NCBI GenBank assembly: GCA_963663395.1 | Contig: OY760226.1 | Span: 186,001 to 250,000, forward strand | DNA from: Azophilus sp963663395 | GTDB taxonomy: Bacteria > Pseudomonadota > Gammaproteobacteria > Pseudomonadales > Azotimanducaceae | Direction of reading: 5' to 3' | DNA: 64,000 nucleotides | Part shown: in pieces, positions 52,148-60,851 of the stretch | How the letters are laid out: each line of letters opens with the position of its first letter | Position numbering within the stretch: the first letter of the stretch is position 1 | Notes under the pieces: model-generated | The model's input: the letters and a program-made list of their open reading frames with translations, nothing else | What the model was told of the DNA's origin: nothing | Database searches by the model: none | Program-made: the position numbers and the translations under genes

Positions 52148-53479
52148 CTAACGCCGCCGGCCGTATCCCTTGAGATTCGATTTCTCCATGAGCTTGGCGT
52201 ACTGGCTGGACATGAGGTGCGCCTGCACCTGGGACATGAAGTCCATTGCCACGACCACCACGATCAGGAGCGCGGTGCCGCCGAGTTGCATGGTGATGTT
52301 GAAGGCCACCACCATGAATTCCGGCAGCAGGCAAACCAGCGTCACGTACAGTGACCCGAACACGGTCAGCCGGGTGACCACGTCGTCGATGTAGCGGGCG
52401 GTCTGCTGACCGGGGCGGATGCCCGGCACGTAGGCGCCCTGGCGTTTCAGGTTGTCCGCCATGTCCTTGGGGTCGAACTGGATCGCGGTATAGAAAAAGC
52501 TGAAGAAGACGATCCCGCCGGCAAACATCAGAATGTAGAGCGGCTGCCCCGGAGAGAGGACCAGGGCGACCTGCTGGAGCCAGCCGAGGCCGGGGCCCTG
52601 GCCGAACCACTGCGCCATGGACGCAGGCGCCAGCAGCAGGCTCGAAGCGAAGATGGCGGGAATGACCCCAGCCATGTTGATCTTCAACGGCAGGTGGCTC
52701 GCCTGCCCCTGGATCATGCGCCGACCCTGCTGGCGTTTGGCATAGTTCACGGTAATGCGCCGCTGCCCGCGCTCGACGAACACCACGAATCCCACCACCA
52801 GCACCGCCAGCATGGCAATGGCCAGGAGCGCGATGATATTGATGTCGCCCTGGCGGGCGGCCTCGAAAGACTGCCCGATGGCGCTCGGGAATCCGGAAAC
52901 AATGCCGGAAAAGATGATGAGCGAGATGCCGTTACCCACCCCCCGCTCGGTGATCTGCTCTCCGAGCCACATCATGAAAAGCGCGCCCGTGACCAGCGTG
53001 GTGGTGGCCACGAAAAAGAAGGTGAAGCCGGTCGAGAACGCCAGCCCCTGGTTGGCCAGGGTCACTGCCAGGGACATGCCCTGGACAAGCGAAATGAGCA
53101 ATGTGCCGTAACGGGTGTACTGGGTTATCTTGCGCCGCCCGGACTCACCTTCCTTGCGCAACTGCTGCAGGCTCGGATACATCATGCTCATCAGGTTCAT
53201 GATGATGCTGGAGGTGATGTAGGGCACGACGCCGAGAGCCAGGATGCTCATCCGTTCCAGAGCCCCGCCGGAGAACATGTTGAACAGGTCCAGGATGCCG
53301 CCCTGGTTCTGCTCGAACAGGGCGCGCAGCCGGTCGGGATTGATGCCGGGCAACGGGATGTGGGTGCCTATGCGGTATACGAGCAGGGCGAAAAACACGA
53401 ACAGCAGCCGGTTGCGCAGCTCCGTGAGCCCCGCCTGTACACCGCCGAGTTGTGGTTGCGCTTGACCGCCGATCGCCAC
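52148..53479 (-). CDS. secY: Protein translocase subunit SecY
   Basis: SecY is the channel of the Sec export system, with SecE and SecG. The 443-residue protein has ten membrane helices; the first cytoplasmic part ends in ELRNRLLFVFFALLVYRIG, and the plug segment and GVIPAIFASSLLLAP near residue 276 are typical. It follows rplO, its conserved neighbour, by 24 bases. Confidence 0.98.
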   Translation of the reverse strand: MAIGGQAQPQLGGVQAGLTELRNRLLFVFFALLVYRIGTHIPLPGINPDRLRALFEQNQGGILDLFNMFSGGALERMSILALGVVPYITSSIIMNLMSMMYPSLQQLRKEGESGRRKITQYTRYGTLLISLVQGMSLAVTLANQGLAFSTGFTFFFVATTTLVTGALFMMWLGEQITERGVGNGISLIIFSGIVSGFPSAIGQSFEAARQGDINIIALLAIAMLAVLVVGFVVFVERGQRRITVNYAKRQQGRRMIQGQASHLPLKINMAGVIPAIFASSLLLAPASMAQWFGQGPGLGWLQQVALVLSPGQPLYILMFAGGIVFFSFFYTAIQFDPKDMADNLKRQGAYVPGIRPGQQTARYIDDVVTRLTVFGSLYVTLVCLLPEFMVVAFNITMQLGGTALLIVVVVAMDFMSQVQAHLMSSQYAKLMEKSNLKGYGRRR

Positions 53480-53503
53480 GATTCGATACCCTTGCCTGAA
53501 GTC

Positions 53504-53941
53504 CTACTCTTCTTCTATCTTGCCGCCGGCGGCTTCGATCGCCGCCCGCGCGCCCCGGGTGACGTGCAGCCCCCTGACGGTCACCGCACGGTCGATGCCG
53601 CCGGACAACATGATGCGCGCCCGCTTCACATCGCGGCGCACCAGGTTGACTGCCTTGAGCGCATCGAGATCGACCACGTCGCCGTCCACAAGCACAAGCT
53701 CCCCGAGCCGCACCTCGGCCGTAACCGCGCCGATTCTCGACCGGAAGCCGAATTTCGGGATACGCATCTGCAGCGGCAGTTGTCCGCCCTCGAACCACGG
53801 CTTGACGCTGCCGCCCGAGCGCGATTTCTGGCCCTTCTGACCCCGGGCCGAGGTTTTGCCCCAACCCGACCCGGCGCCACGGCCCACGCGCCGTTTGGCG
53901 CGCCGGGCGCCCTGGGCTCCATGTAACTCATTCAGACGCAA
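53504..53941 (-). CDS. rplO: Ribosomal protein L15
   Basis: L15 helps late assembly of the large subunit. The 145-residue protein begins MRLNELHGAQGARRAKRRVG, with the Gly- and Arg-rich GSGWGKTSARGQKGQKSRSG segment that runs into the ribosome core, and ends in the globular domain. It starts six bases after rpmD. Confidence 0.96.
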   Translation of the reverse strand: MRLNELHGAQGARRAKRRVGRGAGSGWGKTSARGQKGQKSRSGGSVKPWFEGGQLPLQMRIPKFGFRSRIGAVTAEVRLGELVLVDGDVVDLDALKAVNLVRRDVKRARIMLSGGIDRAVTVRGLHVTRGARAAIEAAGGKIEEE

Positions 53942-53947
53942 TTCAAA

Positions 53948-54124
53948 TTACTCCACGACCCTGACCATGTAGCTCACCCGGTTGATCATGCCGCGCACGG
54001 ACGGCGTGTCCTCGACTTCGACCGTGTGCCCGATGCGGCGCAATCCCAACCCGGCAACGCAGGCCCGGTGCTTCTTCAGGCGACCTGCGGCGCTCTTGAC
54101 GAGCTGTACCTTGATCTTGTTCAA
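53948..54124 (-). CDS. rpmD: Ribosomal protein L30
   Basis: L30 is a small large-subunit protein. From the TTG at 54124, which overlaps the rpsE stop (TTGA), it has 58 residues beginning MNKIKVQLVKSAAGRLKKHR and ends GMINRVSYMVRVVE, the normal family length. A start further upstream would read rpsE in the wrong frame. Confidence 0.95.
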   Translation of the reverse strand: MNKIKVQLVKSAAGRLKKHRACVAGLGLRRIGHTVEVEDTPSVRGMINRVSYMVRVVE

Positions 54125-54624
54125 AACCCGATCTCCGCCAGCGTCTTGCCGCGCTTTTCCGCCACGACCGAGGGGGAGCGCATGCGTGTGAGGGCGGTGA
54201 AGGTCGCGCGCACCACGTTGACCGGGTTGGTGGACCCGTAACACTTGGCCAGCACGTTGTGCACGCCGGCGGCTTCGAGCACGGCGCGCATCGTGCCGCC
54301 CGCGATGACCCCGGTACCCTCGGAGGCCGGTTGCATGTAGACCTTCGATGCGCCGTGCCGTTCGGTCAACGGATACCAGAGCGTCGAGCCGTTCAGCTCG
54401 ATGTCGACCATGTTGCGCCGGGCGGCCTCCATGGCTTTCTGAATGGCGACCGGTACTTCCCGAGCCTTGCCCCGCCCGAAGCCCACACGGCCCTTGCCGT
54501 CGCCGACCACGGTGAGTGCAGTGAATCCGAAGATACGCCCGCCCTTCACCACCTTGGCGACACGGTTCACCTGCACCAGCTTTTCGACCAGCCCTTCTTC
54601 CCTGACTTCGTCCGCGTACGCCAT
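54121..54624 (-). CDS. rpsE: Ribosomal protein S5
   Basis: S5 lies at the mRNA entrance of the small subunit and affects decoding accuracy. The 167-residue protein has the double-stranded-RNA-type domain with NRVAKVVKGGRIFGFTALTV and VGFGRGKAREVPVAIQKA, and the second domain with GASKVYMQPASEGTGVIAGG. The ATG at 54624 gives the family start; it follows rplR by one base. Confidence 0.97.
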   Translation of the reverse strand: MAYADEVREEGLVEKLVQVNRVAKVVKGGRIFGFTALTVVGDGKGRVGFGRGKAREVPVAIQKAMEAARRNMVDIELNGSTLWYPLTERHGASKVYMQPASEGTGVIAGGTMRAVLEAAGVHNVLAKCYGSTNPVNVVRATFTALTRMRSPSVVAEKRGKTLAEIGF

Positions 54625-54625
54625 G

Positions 54626-54976
54626 CTAGAACTCCAATCCGCCCTCCCGGGCAGCCTCCGCCAATGCCTTGACGCGCCCGTGGTACTTGTAACCCGACCG
54701 GTCGAAGGCAACACGCTCGATGCCCGCCGTCCGGGCCCGCTCCGCGATCAGCCCGCCAACCTTGGCTGCCGCGGCTGAATTACCCGTTGCCCCTTCCCTG
54801 AGCGTCGTGTCCAGGGTCGATGCCTGGGCCAGCACTTTCGCACCATCGGCTGAGATGACCTGGGCGTAGATGTGCCGAGGCGTCCGGTTGACCGTCAGCC
54901 GTTCGACACCCAGTTCGCGCATCTTCATGCGACTGCGGCGGGCGCGGCGGGCCCTGGCTGCTTTCTTTCTGTTCAT
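54626..54976 (-). CDS. rplR: Ribosomal protein L18
   Basis: L18 binds 5S rRNA with L5 and L25. The 116-residue protein has the basic N-terminus NRKKAARARRARRSRMKMRE and the core RTPRHIYAQVISADGAKVLA. A TTG six bases further upstream is also possible, but the ATG at 54976 is preferred. Confidence 0.95.
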   Translation of the reverse strand: MNRKKAARARRARRSRMKMRELGVERLTVNRTPRHIYAQVISADGAKVLAQASTLDTTLREGATGNSAAAAKVGGLIAERARTAGIERVAFDRSGYKYHGRVKALAEAAREGGLEF

Positions 54977-54993
54977 TGTCAACGTTTCCGGAC

Positions 54994-55527
54994 CTACTTC
55001 TTCTTGGCTTCCTTGCGGCGTACCCGCTCGTCCGCATAACGAACGCCCTTGCCCTTGTACGGCTCGGGAGGCCGGAATGCGCGGATTTCCGCCGCTGCCT
55101 GGCCGACCGCCTGCTTGTCCGCCCCGGTCACCACGATCTCGGTCTGACTGGGCGTTGCCACTTCCACCCCGTCCGGCAGTTCGTAGACCACCGGATGGGA
55201 AAACCCCAGCTGCAGATTGAGCTTGCCGTCCTGCGCCCGGGCCCGGTAACCCACCCCCTGGAGCAAAAGCCGGCGCTGGAAACCGCTACTGACGCCGGTC
55301 ACCATGTTGCCGACCAGGGAACGGGTCGTGCCCGCCAGCGCCCGGGCCGACTTGCCGCTTGAGCGCGGCATGAATTCCAGGCGGCGCTCGGCATGTCGAA
55401 CCTCCACGTCGGGGTGGACATCGAACTTGAGGGCGCCTTTCGCACCGCTCACCGTCAGGCTCGCGCCATCGAGCTTCACCTCAACGCCCGTCGGGAGATC
55501 CACCGGATTGTTCGCAATTCGTGACAT
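54994..55527 (-). CDS. rplF: Ribosomal protein L6
   Basis: L6 sits near the factor-binding site of the large subunit. The 177-residue protein begins MSRIANNPVDLPTGVEVKL and ends with GKGVRYADERVRRKEAKKK. Two copies of the L6 fold are present, with GVGYRARAQDGKLNLQLGFS in the second. The ATG at 55527 matches the family. Confidence 0.97.
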   Translation of the reverse strand: MSRIANNPVDLPTGVEVKLDGASLTVSGAKGALKFDVHPDVEVRHAERRLEFMPRSSGKSARALAGTTRSLVGNMVTGVSSGFQRRLLLQGVGYRARAQDGKLNLQLGFSHPVVYELPDGVEVATPSQTEIVVTGADKQAVGQAAAEIRAFRPPEPYKGKGVRYADERVRRKEAKKK

Positions 55528-55541
55528 TCCTACGAACTCGT

Positions 55542-55928
55542 CTAAAACACCGTGCAAAGTATTTCGCCGCCGATACCCAACTCGCGCGCGGCGCGGTCCG
55601 CCATGACGCCGTGGCTCGTGCTGACGATGGCCACGCCCAGCCCACCCCGCACCTGGGGTAGCTCGGCGTGCGTCCTGTATACCCTCAGGCCCGGCCGGCT
55701 CACCCGGCTCAGTTCCTCGATCACCGGTACCCCGTCGCGGTACGAGAGCTCGACCTTGAGTTCCCGCTTGACACCCTCGCTCACGGAATAGCCACCGATA
55801 TAGCCCTCCTGCTCGAGTACCTGGCAGATCGCGGCCTTGGCACTGGAGTGGGGCATTTGCACATCGGCATGAGCAGCCTTCTGGGCATTGCGGATGCGGG
55901 TCAGGAAATCGGAGATAGGGTCCTGCAT
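55542..55928 (-). CDS. rpsH: Ribosomal protein S8
   Basis: S8 binds the central domain of 16S rRNA and in E. coli controls the spc operon. The 128-residue protein begins MQDPISDFLTRIRNAQKAAH and ends GIGGEILCTVF; the block STSHGVMADRAARE holds the RNA-binding site. A GTG two codons upstream (55934) is an alternative start. Confidence 0.97.
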   Translation of the reverse strand: MQDPISDFLTRIRNAQKAAHADVQMPHSSAKAAICQVLEQEGYIGGYSVSEGVKRELKVELSYRDGVPVIEELSRVSRPGLRVYRTHAELPQVRGGLGVAIVSTSHGVMADRAARELGIGGEILCTVF

Positions 55929-55944
55929 GCTCACTTGCGCTCTC

Positions 55945-56250
55945 CTACCAGCTCGCCTTGACCAGCCCCGGCACATCGCCGCGCATGGCCGCATCGCGCA
56001 ACTTGTTACGGCCGAGACCGAACTTGCGGTACACGGCCCGCGGCCGGCCGGTCACGCCGCAACGGCGCTGCAGGCGGACGGGGGAGGCATTGCGCGGCAA
56101 CTTCTGCAATTTCAACTGTGCATCCCACCGTTCGTCGTCCGAGGCGCCCCGGTCGGCGATGGTGGCCTTGAGTTCAGCACGCCGAGCCGCGTACTTGGCG
56201 ACCACCTTTGCCCGTCGTTTCTCCCGTTCGATCACGGAAACCTTTGCCAT
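55945..56250 (-). CDS. rpsN: Ribosomal protein S14
   Basis: S14 is a head protein of the small subunit. At 101 residues it is the long type without the zinc CxxC pairs. It starts MAKVSVIEREKRRAKVVAKY and has RNASPVRLQRRCGVTGRPRA. The ATG at 56250 is the family start; an upstream frame extension from 56295 lies in rplE. Confidence 0.96.
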   Translation of the reverse strand: MAKVSVIEREKRRAKVVAKYAARRAELKATIADRGASDDERWDAQLKLQKLPRNASPVRLQRRCGVTGRPRAVYRKFGLGRNKLRDAAMRGDVPGLVKASW

Positions 56251-56266
56251 AACCGTTTGCGCCTCG

Positions 56267-56812
56267 CTAGTCTCGAAATGGAAAACCAAAAGCACGGAGC
56301 AACGCCCGTGCCTGATCGTCGGACTTCGCGCTGGTCGTCACCGTGATGTCCAGCCCGCGAATCGTATCGATCCTGTCGTAGTCGATTTCGGCAAATACGA
56401 TCTGCTCCGAAATACCCATGGAAAAATTGCCCCTGCCGTCGAACGAACGGGGATTCAGCCCGCGGAAATCACGGATCCGCGGAATGGTGATGCCGATGAG
56501 GCGCTCGACGAACTCATACATGCGCGTGCGCCTGAGAGTCACCTTGCAGCCCACCGGGTAACCCTCGCGGATCTTGAAGGCCGCCTCGGACTTGCGCGCA
56601 TTGGTCACCACCGGCTTCTGGCCCGAAATCAGGGTGAGGTCCGCCACCGCACTATCCATGACCTTGCGGTCGGCAATGGCCCCGCCCACACCCATGTTGA
56701 GCGTGACCTTGCTGAGCGTCGGCACCTCCATCACGTTGTCGATGCCCAGTTCCTCCTGGAGCGCCGGGCGGATCTCGGTCACATATCGCTGGTACAAATC
56801 TGCCACGTTCAA
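56267..56812 (-). CDS. rplE: Ribosomal protein L5
   Basis: L5 holds 5S rRNA in the large subunit and contacts the P-site tRNA. The 181-residue protein has LSKVTLNMGVGGAIADRKVM and GNFSMGISEQIVFAEIDYD, the family blocks, and ends ALLRAFGFPFRD. It lies between rplX and rpsN. Confidence 0.97.
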   Translation of the reverse strand: MNVADLYQRYVTEIRPALQEELGIDNVMEVPTLSKVTLNMGVGGAIADRKVMDSAVADLTLISGQKPVVTNARKSEAAFKIREGYPVGCKVTLRRTRMYEFVERLIGITIPRIRDFRGLNPRSFDGRGNFSMGISEQIVFAEIDYDRIDTIRGLDITVTTSAKSDDQARALLRAFGFPFRD

Positions 56813-56818
56813 TTCGAC

Positions 56819-57133
56819 CTATTCGTCCACTGCCGTGCCGGTGGATTTGAAAAACCGGATCTTCCGCCCGTCCTCGAATCGGAAACCCACCCGGTCGGCC
56901 CGTTCCTCGGCATCGTTCCAGATCGCGACGTTGGAAGCCTGGATGGGCCCCTCGCGCTCGATGATGCCGCCCTGCTGGCCGATGTTCGGATTGGCCCGCT
57001 GATGTTTCTTGAGGAGGTGGACGCCCGAGACCAGCAGGCGCCCGTCGCCCAACACCTCGAGCACTTCGCCCCGCCGCCCCTTGTCCCGGCCGGCGATCAC
57101 GATGACCTCGTCTTCTTTCCTGATCTTGAGCAT
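56819..57133 (-). CDS. rplX: Ribosomal protein L24
   Basis: L24 is an early-assembly large-subunit protein. The 104-residue protein contains the KOW motif (VIVIAGRDKGRRGEVLEVL, about residues 10-28) and GVHLLKKHQRANPNIGQQGG. It starts 15 bases after rplN and ends six bases before rplE. Confidence 0.97.
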   Translation of the reverse strand: MLKIRKEDEVIVIAGRDKGRRGEVLEVLGDGRLLVSGVHLLKKHQRANPNIGQQGGIIEREGPIQASNVAIWNDAEERADRVGFRFEDGRKIRFFKSTGTAVDE

Positions 57134-57148
57134 CTTTCAGGCAACCCT

Positions 57149-57517
57149 CTAAAGGACCTCCGGAGCCAGCGAAACGATGCGCATGAAATTCTCCGTACGC
57201 AGTTCGCGGGTCACCGGGCCGAAAATCCGGGTGCCAACCGGCTGATTCTGCGGCGTCAGCAGCACCGCGGCGTTTTCATCGAAGCGGATGAGCGACCCGT
57301 CCGGGCGCCGAACGCCTTTCTTGGTACGAACCACCACCGCGTCCATGATCTGGCCCTTGCGCACCCGGCCTCGCGGGATCGCCTCCTTGATGGTGACCTT
57401 GACGATATCGCCTACACCGGCGTAACGCCGGCGCGACCCGCCAAGCACCTTGATGCACTGCACCCGGCGCGCACCGCTGTTGTCGGCGATGTCCAGCATG
57501 CTTTCCGCTTGAATCAT
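57149..57517 (-). CDS. rplN: Ribosomal protein L14
   Basis: L14 forms an inter-subunit bridge and is the binding site of RsfS, encoded elsewhere in this window. The 122-residue protein begins MIQAESMLDIADNSGARRVQ and contains GDIVKVTIKEAIPRGRVRKG. It is the usual length. Confidence 0.97.
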   Translation of the reverse strand: MIQAESMLDIADNSGARRVQCIKVLGGSRRRYAGVGDIVKVTIKEAIPRGRVRKGQIMDAVVVRTKKGVRRPDGSLIRFDENAAVLLTPQNQPVGTRIFGPVTRELRTENFMRIVSLAPEVL

Positions 57518-57528
57518 TCCAGGAGCCC

Positions 57529-57801
57529 CTAAATCACCGCCGCGCGTTCATCGACGCTTCTAAGCCGCCAGGATTTGGTTTTCGAGATCGGCCGGCACTC
57601 TTCGATGGTCACCAGGTCTCCGGCCCGTGCTTCGTTACGCTCATCGTGGGCATGCAGCTTGGTTTTGCGCCGCATGATCTTGCCGTACACGGGATGCTGT
57701 ACCGTTCGCTCGATCCGCACGGTGATTGTCTTGTCCATGCGGTCGCCGGTCACTACGCCGGCCAGGCTGCGCCGCACCGCGGGCCGATTGCGGTCAACCA
57801 C
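57529..57801 (-). CDS. rpsQ: Ribosomal protein S17
   Basis: S17 binds the 5' domain of 16S rRNA. The 90-residue protein has the OB-fold blocks LAGVVTGDRMDKTITVRIER and HPVYGKIMRRKTKLHAHDE, and ends in ECRPISKTKSWRL with a short tail. The start overlaps rpmC by eight bases. Confidence 0.96.
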   Translation of the reverse strand: MVDRNRPAVRRSLAGVVTGDRMDKTITVRIERTVQHPVYGKIMRRKTKLHAHDERNEARAGDLVTIEECRPISKTKSWRLRSVDERAAVI

Positions 57802-57985
57802 TTGCCTGCTCCCCCATGACGGTCTTCACCCTGGCGATATCCCGGCGGGTTTCTTTCAGCAGATGCGTCTGGCCGAGTTGGCCGCTCGCCCGCTGCATGC
57901 GCAGGTTGAAATGCTCCTTGACCAGTCTCAACAGTTCCTCCTGCAATTCCTCGTTGCCCAGCGCCCTGAGTTCTGCGGCGTTCAT
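57794..57985 (-). CDS. rpmC: Ribosomal protein L29
   Basis: L29 is a small helical-hairpin protein near the exit tunnel that helps bind trigger factor and SRP. From the ATG at 57985 it has 63 residues: MNAAELRALGNEELQEELLR at the start and ETRRDIARVKTVM near the end. The start overlaps the last base of rplP. Confidence 0.95.
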   Translation of the reverse strand: MNAAELRALGNEELQEELLRLVKEHFNLRMQRASGQLGQTHLLKETRRDIARVKTVMGEQASG

Positions 57986-58398
57986 CAGATTGCCGTCCTT
58001 CTTGCGAATGAGGTCGCGAAGGGAAGCTTGGCGCCGGCAAGCTGGAAAGCCCGCCGTGCAACTTCTTCCGAGACGCCGGCGATCTCGAAGATCACCTTGC
58101 CCGGCTGCACGAGCGACACCCAGTACTCGACGGCGCCCTTGCCCTTGCCCTGGCGCACTTCCAGCGGCTTCTTGGTGATGGGCTTGTCGGGGAAAACCCT
58201 GATCCACACCTTGCCGCCCCGACGAACGTGCCGGGTCATTGCCCGGCGACCGGCCTCGATCTGCCTCGACGTCAAACGCCCGCGGCCGATCGCCTTCAGA
58301 CCGTACTCCCCGAAGCTGACCCGGCTGCCGCGATGTGCCAGGCCGCGGTTGCGGCCCTTCTGCTGCTTCCTGTACTTCGTTCTTGCGGGCTGTAGCAC
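57985..58398 (-). CDS. rplP: Ribosomal protein L16
   Basis: L16 organises the A site of the large subunit. The 137-residue protein begins MLQPARTKYRKQQKGRNRG and has the basic RRGGKVWIRVFPDKPITKKP, both diagnostic. The 52-base gap to rpsC holds no clear feature. Confidence 0.97.
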   Translation of the reverse strand: MLQPARTKYRKQQKGRNRGLAHRGSRVSFGEYGLKAIGRGRLTSRQIEAGRRAMTRHVRRGGKVWIRVFPDKPITKKPLEVRQGKGKGAVEYWVSLVQPGKVIFEIAGVSEEVARRAFQLAGAKLPFATSFARRTAI

Positions 58399-58450
58399 GT
58401 TTGAAACCTCTCGTTGTCGGCGTCCCTGGCGAGGTGGCCATCAGGCCGCC

Positions 58451-59101
58451 TCAGGCCGCTCCTGCCTCGTCGGGGCCGAATATCTCACCCTTGAATATCC
58501 AGACCTTGATGCCCAGAACACCGTAGGTGGTCTTGGCCTCGAAGGTTGCGTAGTCGATGTCTGCGCGCAGCGTGTGCAGCGGCACACGGCCCTCGTGATA
58601 CACCTCCGAGCGCGCGATCTCCGCCCCGCCGAGCCGGCCGGCAACCCTTACCTTGACGCCCTTGGCGCCGAGGCGCATGGCGTTCTGAATCACCCGGCGC
58701 ATGGCCCGGCGGAACTGCACCCGGCGTTCCAGCTGCTGGGAAACGTTCTGCGCAACCAGGTAGGCATCGAGTTCCGGTTTCCGGATCTCCTCGATGTTGA
58801 CGTGCACGGGCACGCCCATCATCTCGTAGAGCGCCTGGCGCAACCGCTCCACGTCCTCGCCCTTCTTGCCAATCACGATGCCCGGGCGCGCCGTGTGAAT
58901 GGTGATGCGCGCCGTTTGCGCGGGGCGTTCGATTTCGATGCGGCTGACCGATGCCTGCGCGAGCCGCTCGCGCAGATACTCGCGCACCTCCAGGTCGTTG
59001 AGCAGGTATTGCGAATAGGTTTTTCGGTCGGCGTACCAGATGGACGCGTGGTCCTTGACGATGCCGAGCCGCATGCCTGTCGGATGTACTTTCTGACCCA
59101 T
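58451..59101 (-). CDS. rpsC: Ribosomal protein S3
   Basis: S3 forms part of the mRNA entry pore and helps unwind mRNA. The 216-residue protein begins MGQKVHPTGMRLGIVKDH, has the KH-type RNA-binding loop TARPGIVIGKKGEDVERLR and the C-terminal domain with GGAEIARSEVYHEGRVPLHT. Confidence 0.97.
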   Translation of the reverse strand: MGQKVHPTGMRLGIVKDHASIWYADRKTYSQYLLNDLEVREYLRERLAQASVSRIEIERPAQTARITIHTARPGIVIGKKGEDVERLRQALYEMMGVPVHVNIEEIRKPELDAYLVAQNVSQQLERRVQFRRAMRRVIQNAMRLGAKGVKVRVAGRLGGAEIARSEVYHEGRVPLHTLRADIDYATFEAKTTYGVLGIKVWIFKGEIFGPDEAGAA

Positions 59102-59106
59102 GCGAA

Positions 59107-59439
59107 CTACTCGTCCGTCACCGTCACGGTCACGTGACAGCTGCGCTTGAAGATGCGGTCAGCGCGTCCCTTGGCGCGGGGCTTGATCCGCTTCATGGTG
59201 ACCCCCTTGGTTACGTAGATCTCCGCTACTTTCAGCTCGTCGATGTCCGCGTTTTCGTTGGTTTCCGCATTGGCGATCGCCGACTCGAGTACCTTGCGCA
59301 CCAGGCCGGCACTCTTCTGCGTGCTGAACGACAGTACGTCCAGCGCCGCGCCCACCGGCATGCCACGCACCAGGTCGACCACGAGGCGCGCCTTGCGTGG
59401 GGAAACCCGGAGCCGTCTTGCTGTTGCACTGACCTGCAT
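59107..59439 (-). CDS. rplV: Ribosomal protein L22
   Basis: L22 lines the exit tunnel with a long hairpin. The 110-residue protein has RRLRVSPRKARLVVDLVRGM and the hairpin segment GVTMKRIKPRAKGRADRIFK, which is where macrolide-resistance changes fall in other bacteria; nothing unusual is seen there. Confidence 0.97.
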   Translation of the reverse strand: MQVSATARRLRVSPRKARLVVDLVRGMPVGAALDVLSFSTQKSAGLVRKVLESAIANAETNENADIDELKVAEIYVTKGVTMKRIKPRAKGRADRIFKRSCHVTVTVTDE

Positions 59440-59448
59440 GCGGATTTC

Positions 59449-59724
59449 CTAGCGCCGTACCTTGCGGTCCGCGGCGTGTCCGCGGTAGGTGCGAGTCGGC
59501 GCGAATTCGCCCAGCTTGTGTCCCACCATCTCCTCGTTGATGTAGATGGGGATGTGTTGCCGCCCGTTGTGCACCGCAATGGTGAGCCCCACCATGTCCG
59601 GCAGGATCATGGAACGGCGCGACCAGGTCCTGATCGGTCGCTTCTCGTTCTTGCGGACGGCACTTTCCACCTTCCTCATCAGGTGCAGATCAACGAACGG
59701 CCCTTTGCGCAACGATCTGGACAT
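59449..59724 (-). CDS. rpsS: Ribosomal protein S19
   Basis: S19 is a head protein that contacts S13 and the A-site tRNA. The 91-residue protein begins MSRSLRKGPFVDLHLMRKVE and contains HNGRQHIPIYINEEMVGHKL and a basic end. It starts three bases after rplB. Confidence 0.97.
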   Translation of the reverse strand: MSRSLRKGPFVDLHLMRKVESAVRKNEKRPIRTWSRRSMILPDMVGLTIAVHNGRQHIPIYINEEMVGHKLGEFAPTRTYRGHAADRKVRR

Positions 59725-59727
59725 GGC

Positions 59728-60555
59728 TTACCTCCTGCCTCGGTGCCGCACGATCAGCTTGTCCGTACGCTTGTTGCCACGGGTCTTGTGTCCCTTGGTC
59801 GGCACGCCCCAGGGCGTTACCGGATGGCGGCCGCCGGAACTCTTGCCCTCGCCGCCGCCGTGGGGATGGTCGACCGGGTTCATGGCAACACCCCGCACAG
59901 TGGGACGGATGCCACGCCAGCGTTTCGCGCCCGCCTTGCCGAGGGAGCGCAGGTTGTGTTCGTTGTTGCCCACTTCGCCCAGTGTGGCCCTGCAGTCCGC
60001 GCGGACGCGGCGCATTTCACCCGAGCGCAGGCGCAACGTCGCATAAGCTCCTTCCCGGGCCACCAGCTGGACCGAGGTGCCGGCACTGCGCGCCAGCTGG
60101 GCGCCCTTGCCCTGCTTGAGTTCAACGCAATGGATGACGCTGCCCACGGGAATGTTGCGCAACGACATGGCGTTGCCCGGACGAATCGGCGCACTGCTGC
60201 CGCTCTGGATGGGGTCGCCGGCACGCACGCCGCGGGGCGCAATGATGTAGCGCCTTTCGCCGTCGGCATATTTCAGCAGCGCGAGATTGGCCGTTCGGTT
60301 GGGATCGTATTCCAGCCGTTCGACCACCGCGGGCACGCCGTCCTTGTTCCGCTTGAAGTCGACGATGCGAATTCGGCGCTTGTGCCCCCCGCCACGGTGC
60401 CGGGTGGTGATACGGCCGGCATTGTTACGTCCGCCGGAACTGCTCTTGCTGTCGAGCAGCCCCTTGTACGGCTTGCCCTTGTGCAGTTCCGGGTTCACGA
60501 CCTTGACGACGAAGCGCCGGCCCGGAGATGTGGGTTTGGCCTTCAGTACCGCCAT
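59728..60555 (-). CDS. rplB: Ribosomal protein L2
   Basis: L2 is needed for subunit joining and peptide-bond formation. The 275-residue protein has the RNA-binding blocks GRITTRHRGGGHKRRIRIVD and the C-terminal VAMNPVDHPHGGGEGKSSGG, whose histidine is essential in E. coli. The start codon shares one base with the rplW stop. Confidence 0.98.
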   Translation of the reverse strand: MAVLKAKPTSPGRRFVVKVVNPELHKGKPYKGLLDSKSSSGGRNNAGRITTRHRGGGHKRRIRIVDFKRNKDGVPAVVERLEYDPNRTANLALLKYADGERRYIIAPRGVRAGDPIQSGSSAPIRPGNAMSLRNIPVGSVIHCVELKQGKGAQLARSAGTSVQLVAREGAYATLRLRSGEMRRVRADCRATLGEVGNNEHNLRSLGKAGAKRWRGIRPTVRGVAMNPVDHPHGGGEGKSSGGRHPVTPWGVPTKGHKTRGNKRTDKLIVRHRGRR

Positions 60556-60851
60556 CAGTCCGTCACCATGTAATCAAGTTCCTGACCGGAAGCGACCCGC
60601 ACATAGGCTTTCTTCCAGCTCTTCTTTCGTGAGATGCCCCGCCAGGACCGTTTTTCCTTGCCCCGCACGTTGAGCGTGGAGACGCCCTCCACGTTCACCC
60701 CGAAGATCGTCTCCACCGCAGCCTTGATTTCGGCCTTGGTGGAATTGCGGGCGACCTTGAAGGCGTACTGGTTGCTGTCGTCTCCGAGAATCGAGACCTT
60801 CTCCGAGATGTGCGGTTCGAGCAGCACCCTGTAGAGGCGTTCCGTGTTCAT
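60555..60851 (-). CDS. rplW: Ribosomal protein L23
   Basis: L23 lies at the tunnel exit and docks trigger factor and SRP. The 98-residue protein has the block LLEPHISEKVSI near the start and NVRGKEKRSWRGISRKKSWKK, a typical loop. It overlaps rplD by four bases. Confidence 0.96.
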   Translation of the reverse strand: MNTERLYRVLLEPHISEKVSILGDDSNQYAFKVARNSTKAEIKAAVETIFGVNVEGVSTLNVRGKEKRSWRGISRKKSWKKAYVRVASGQELDYMVTD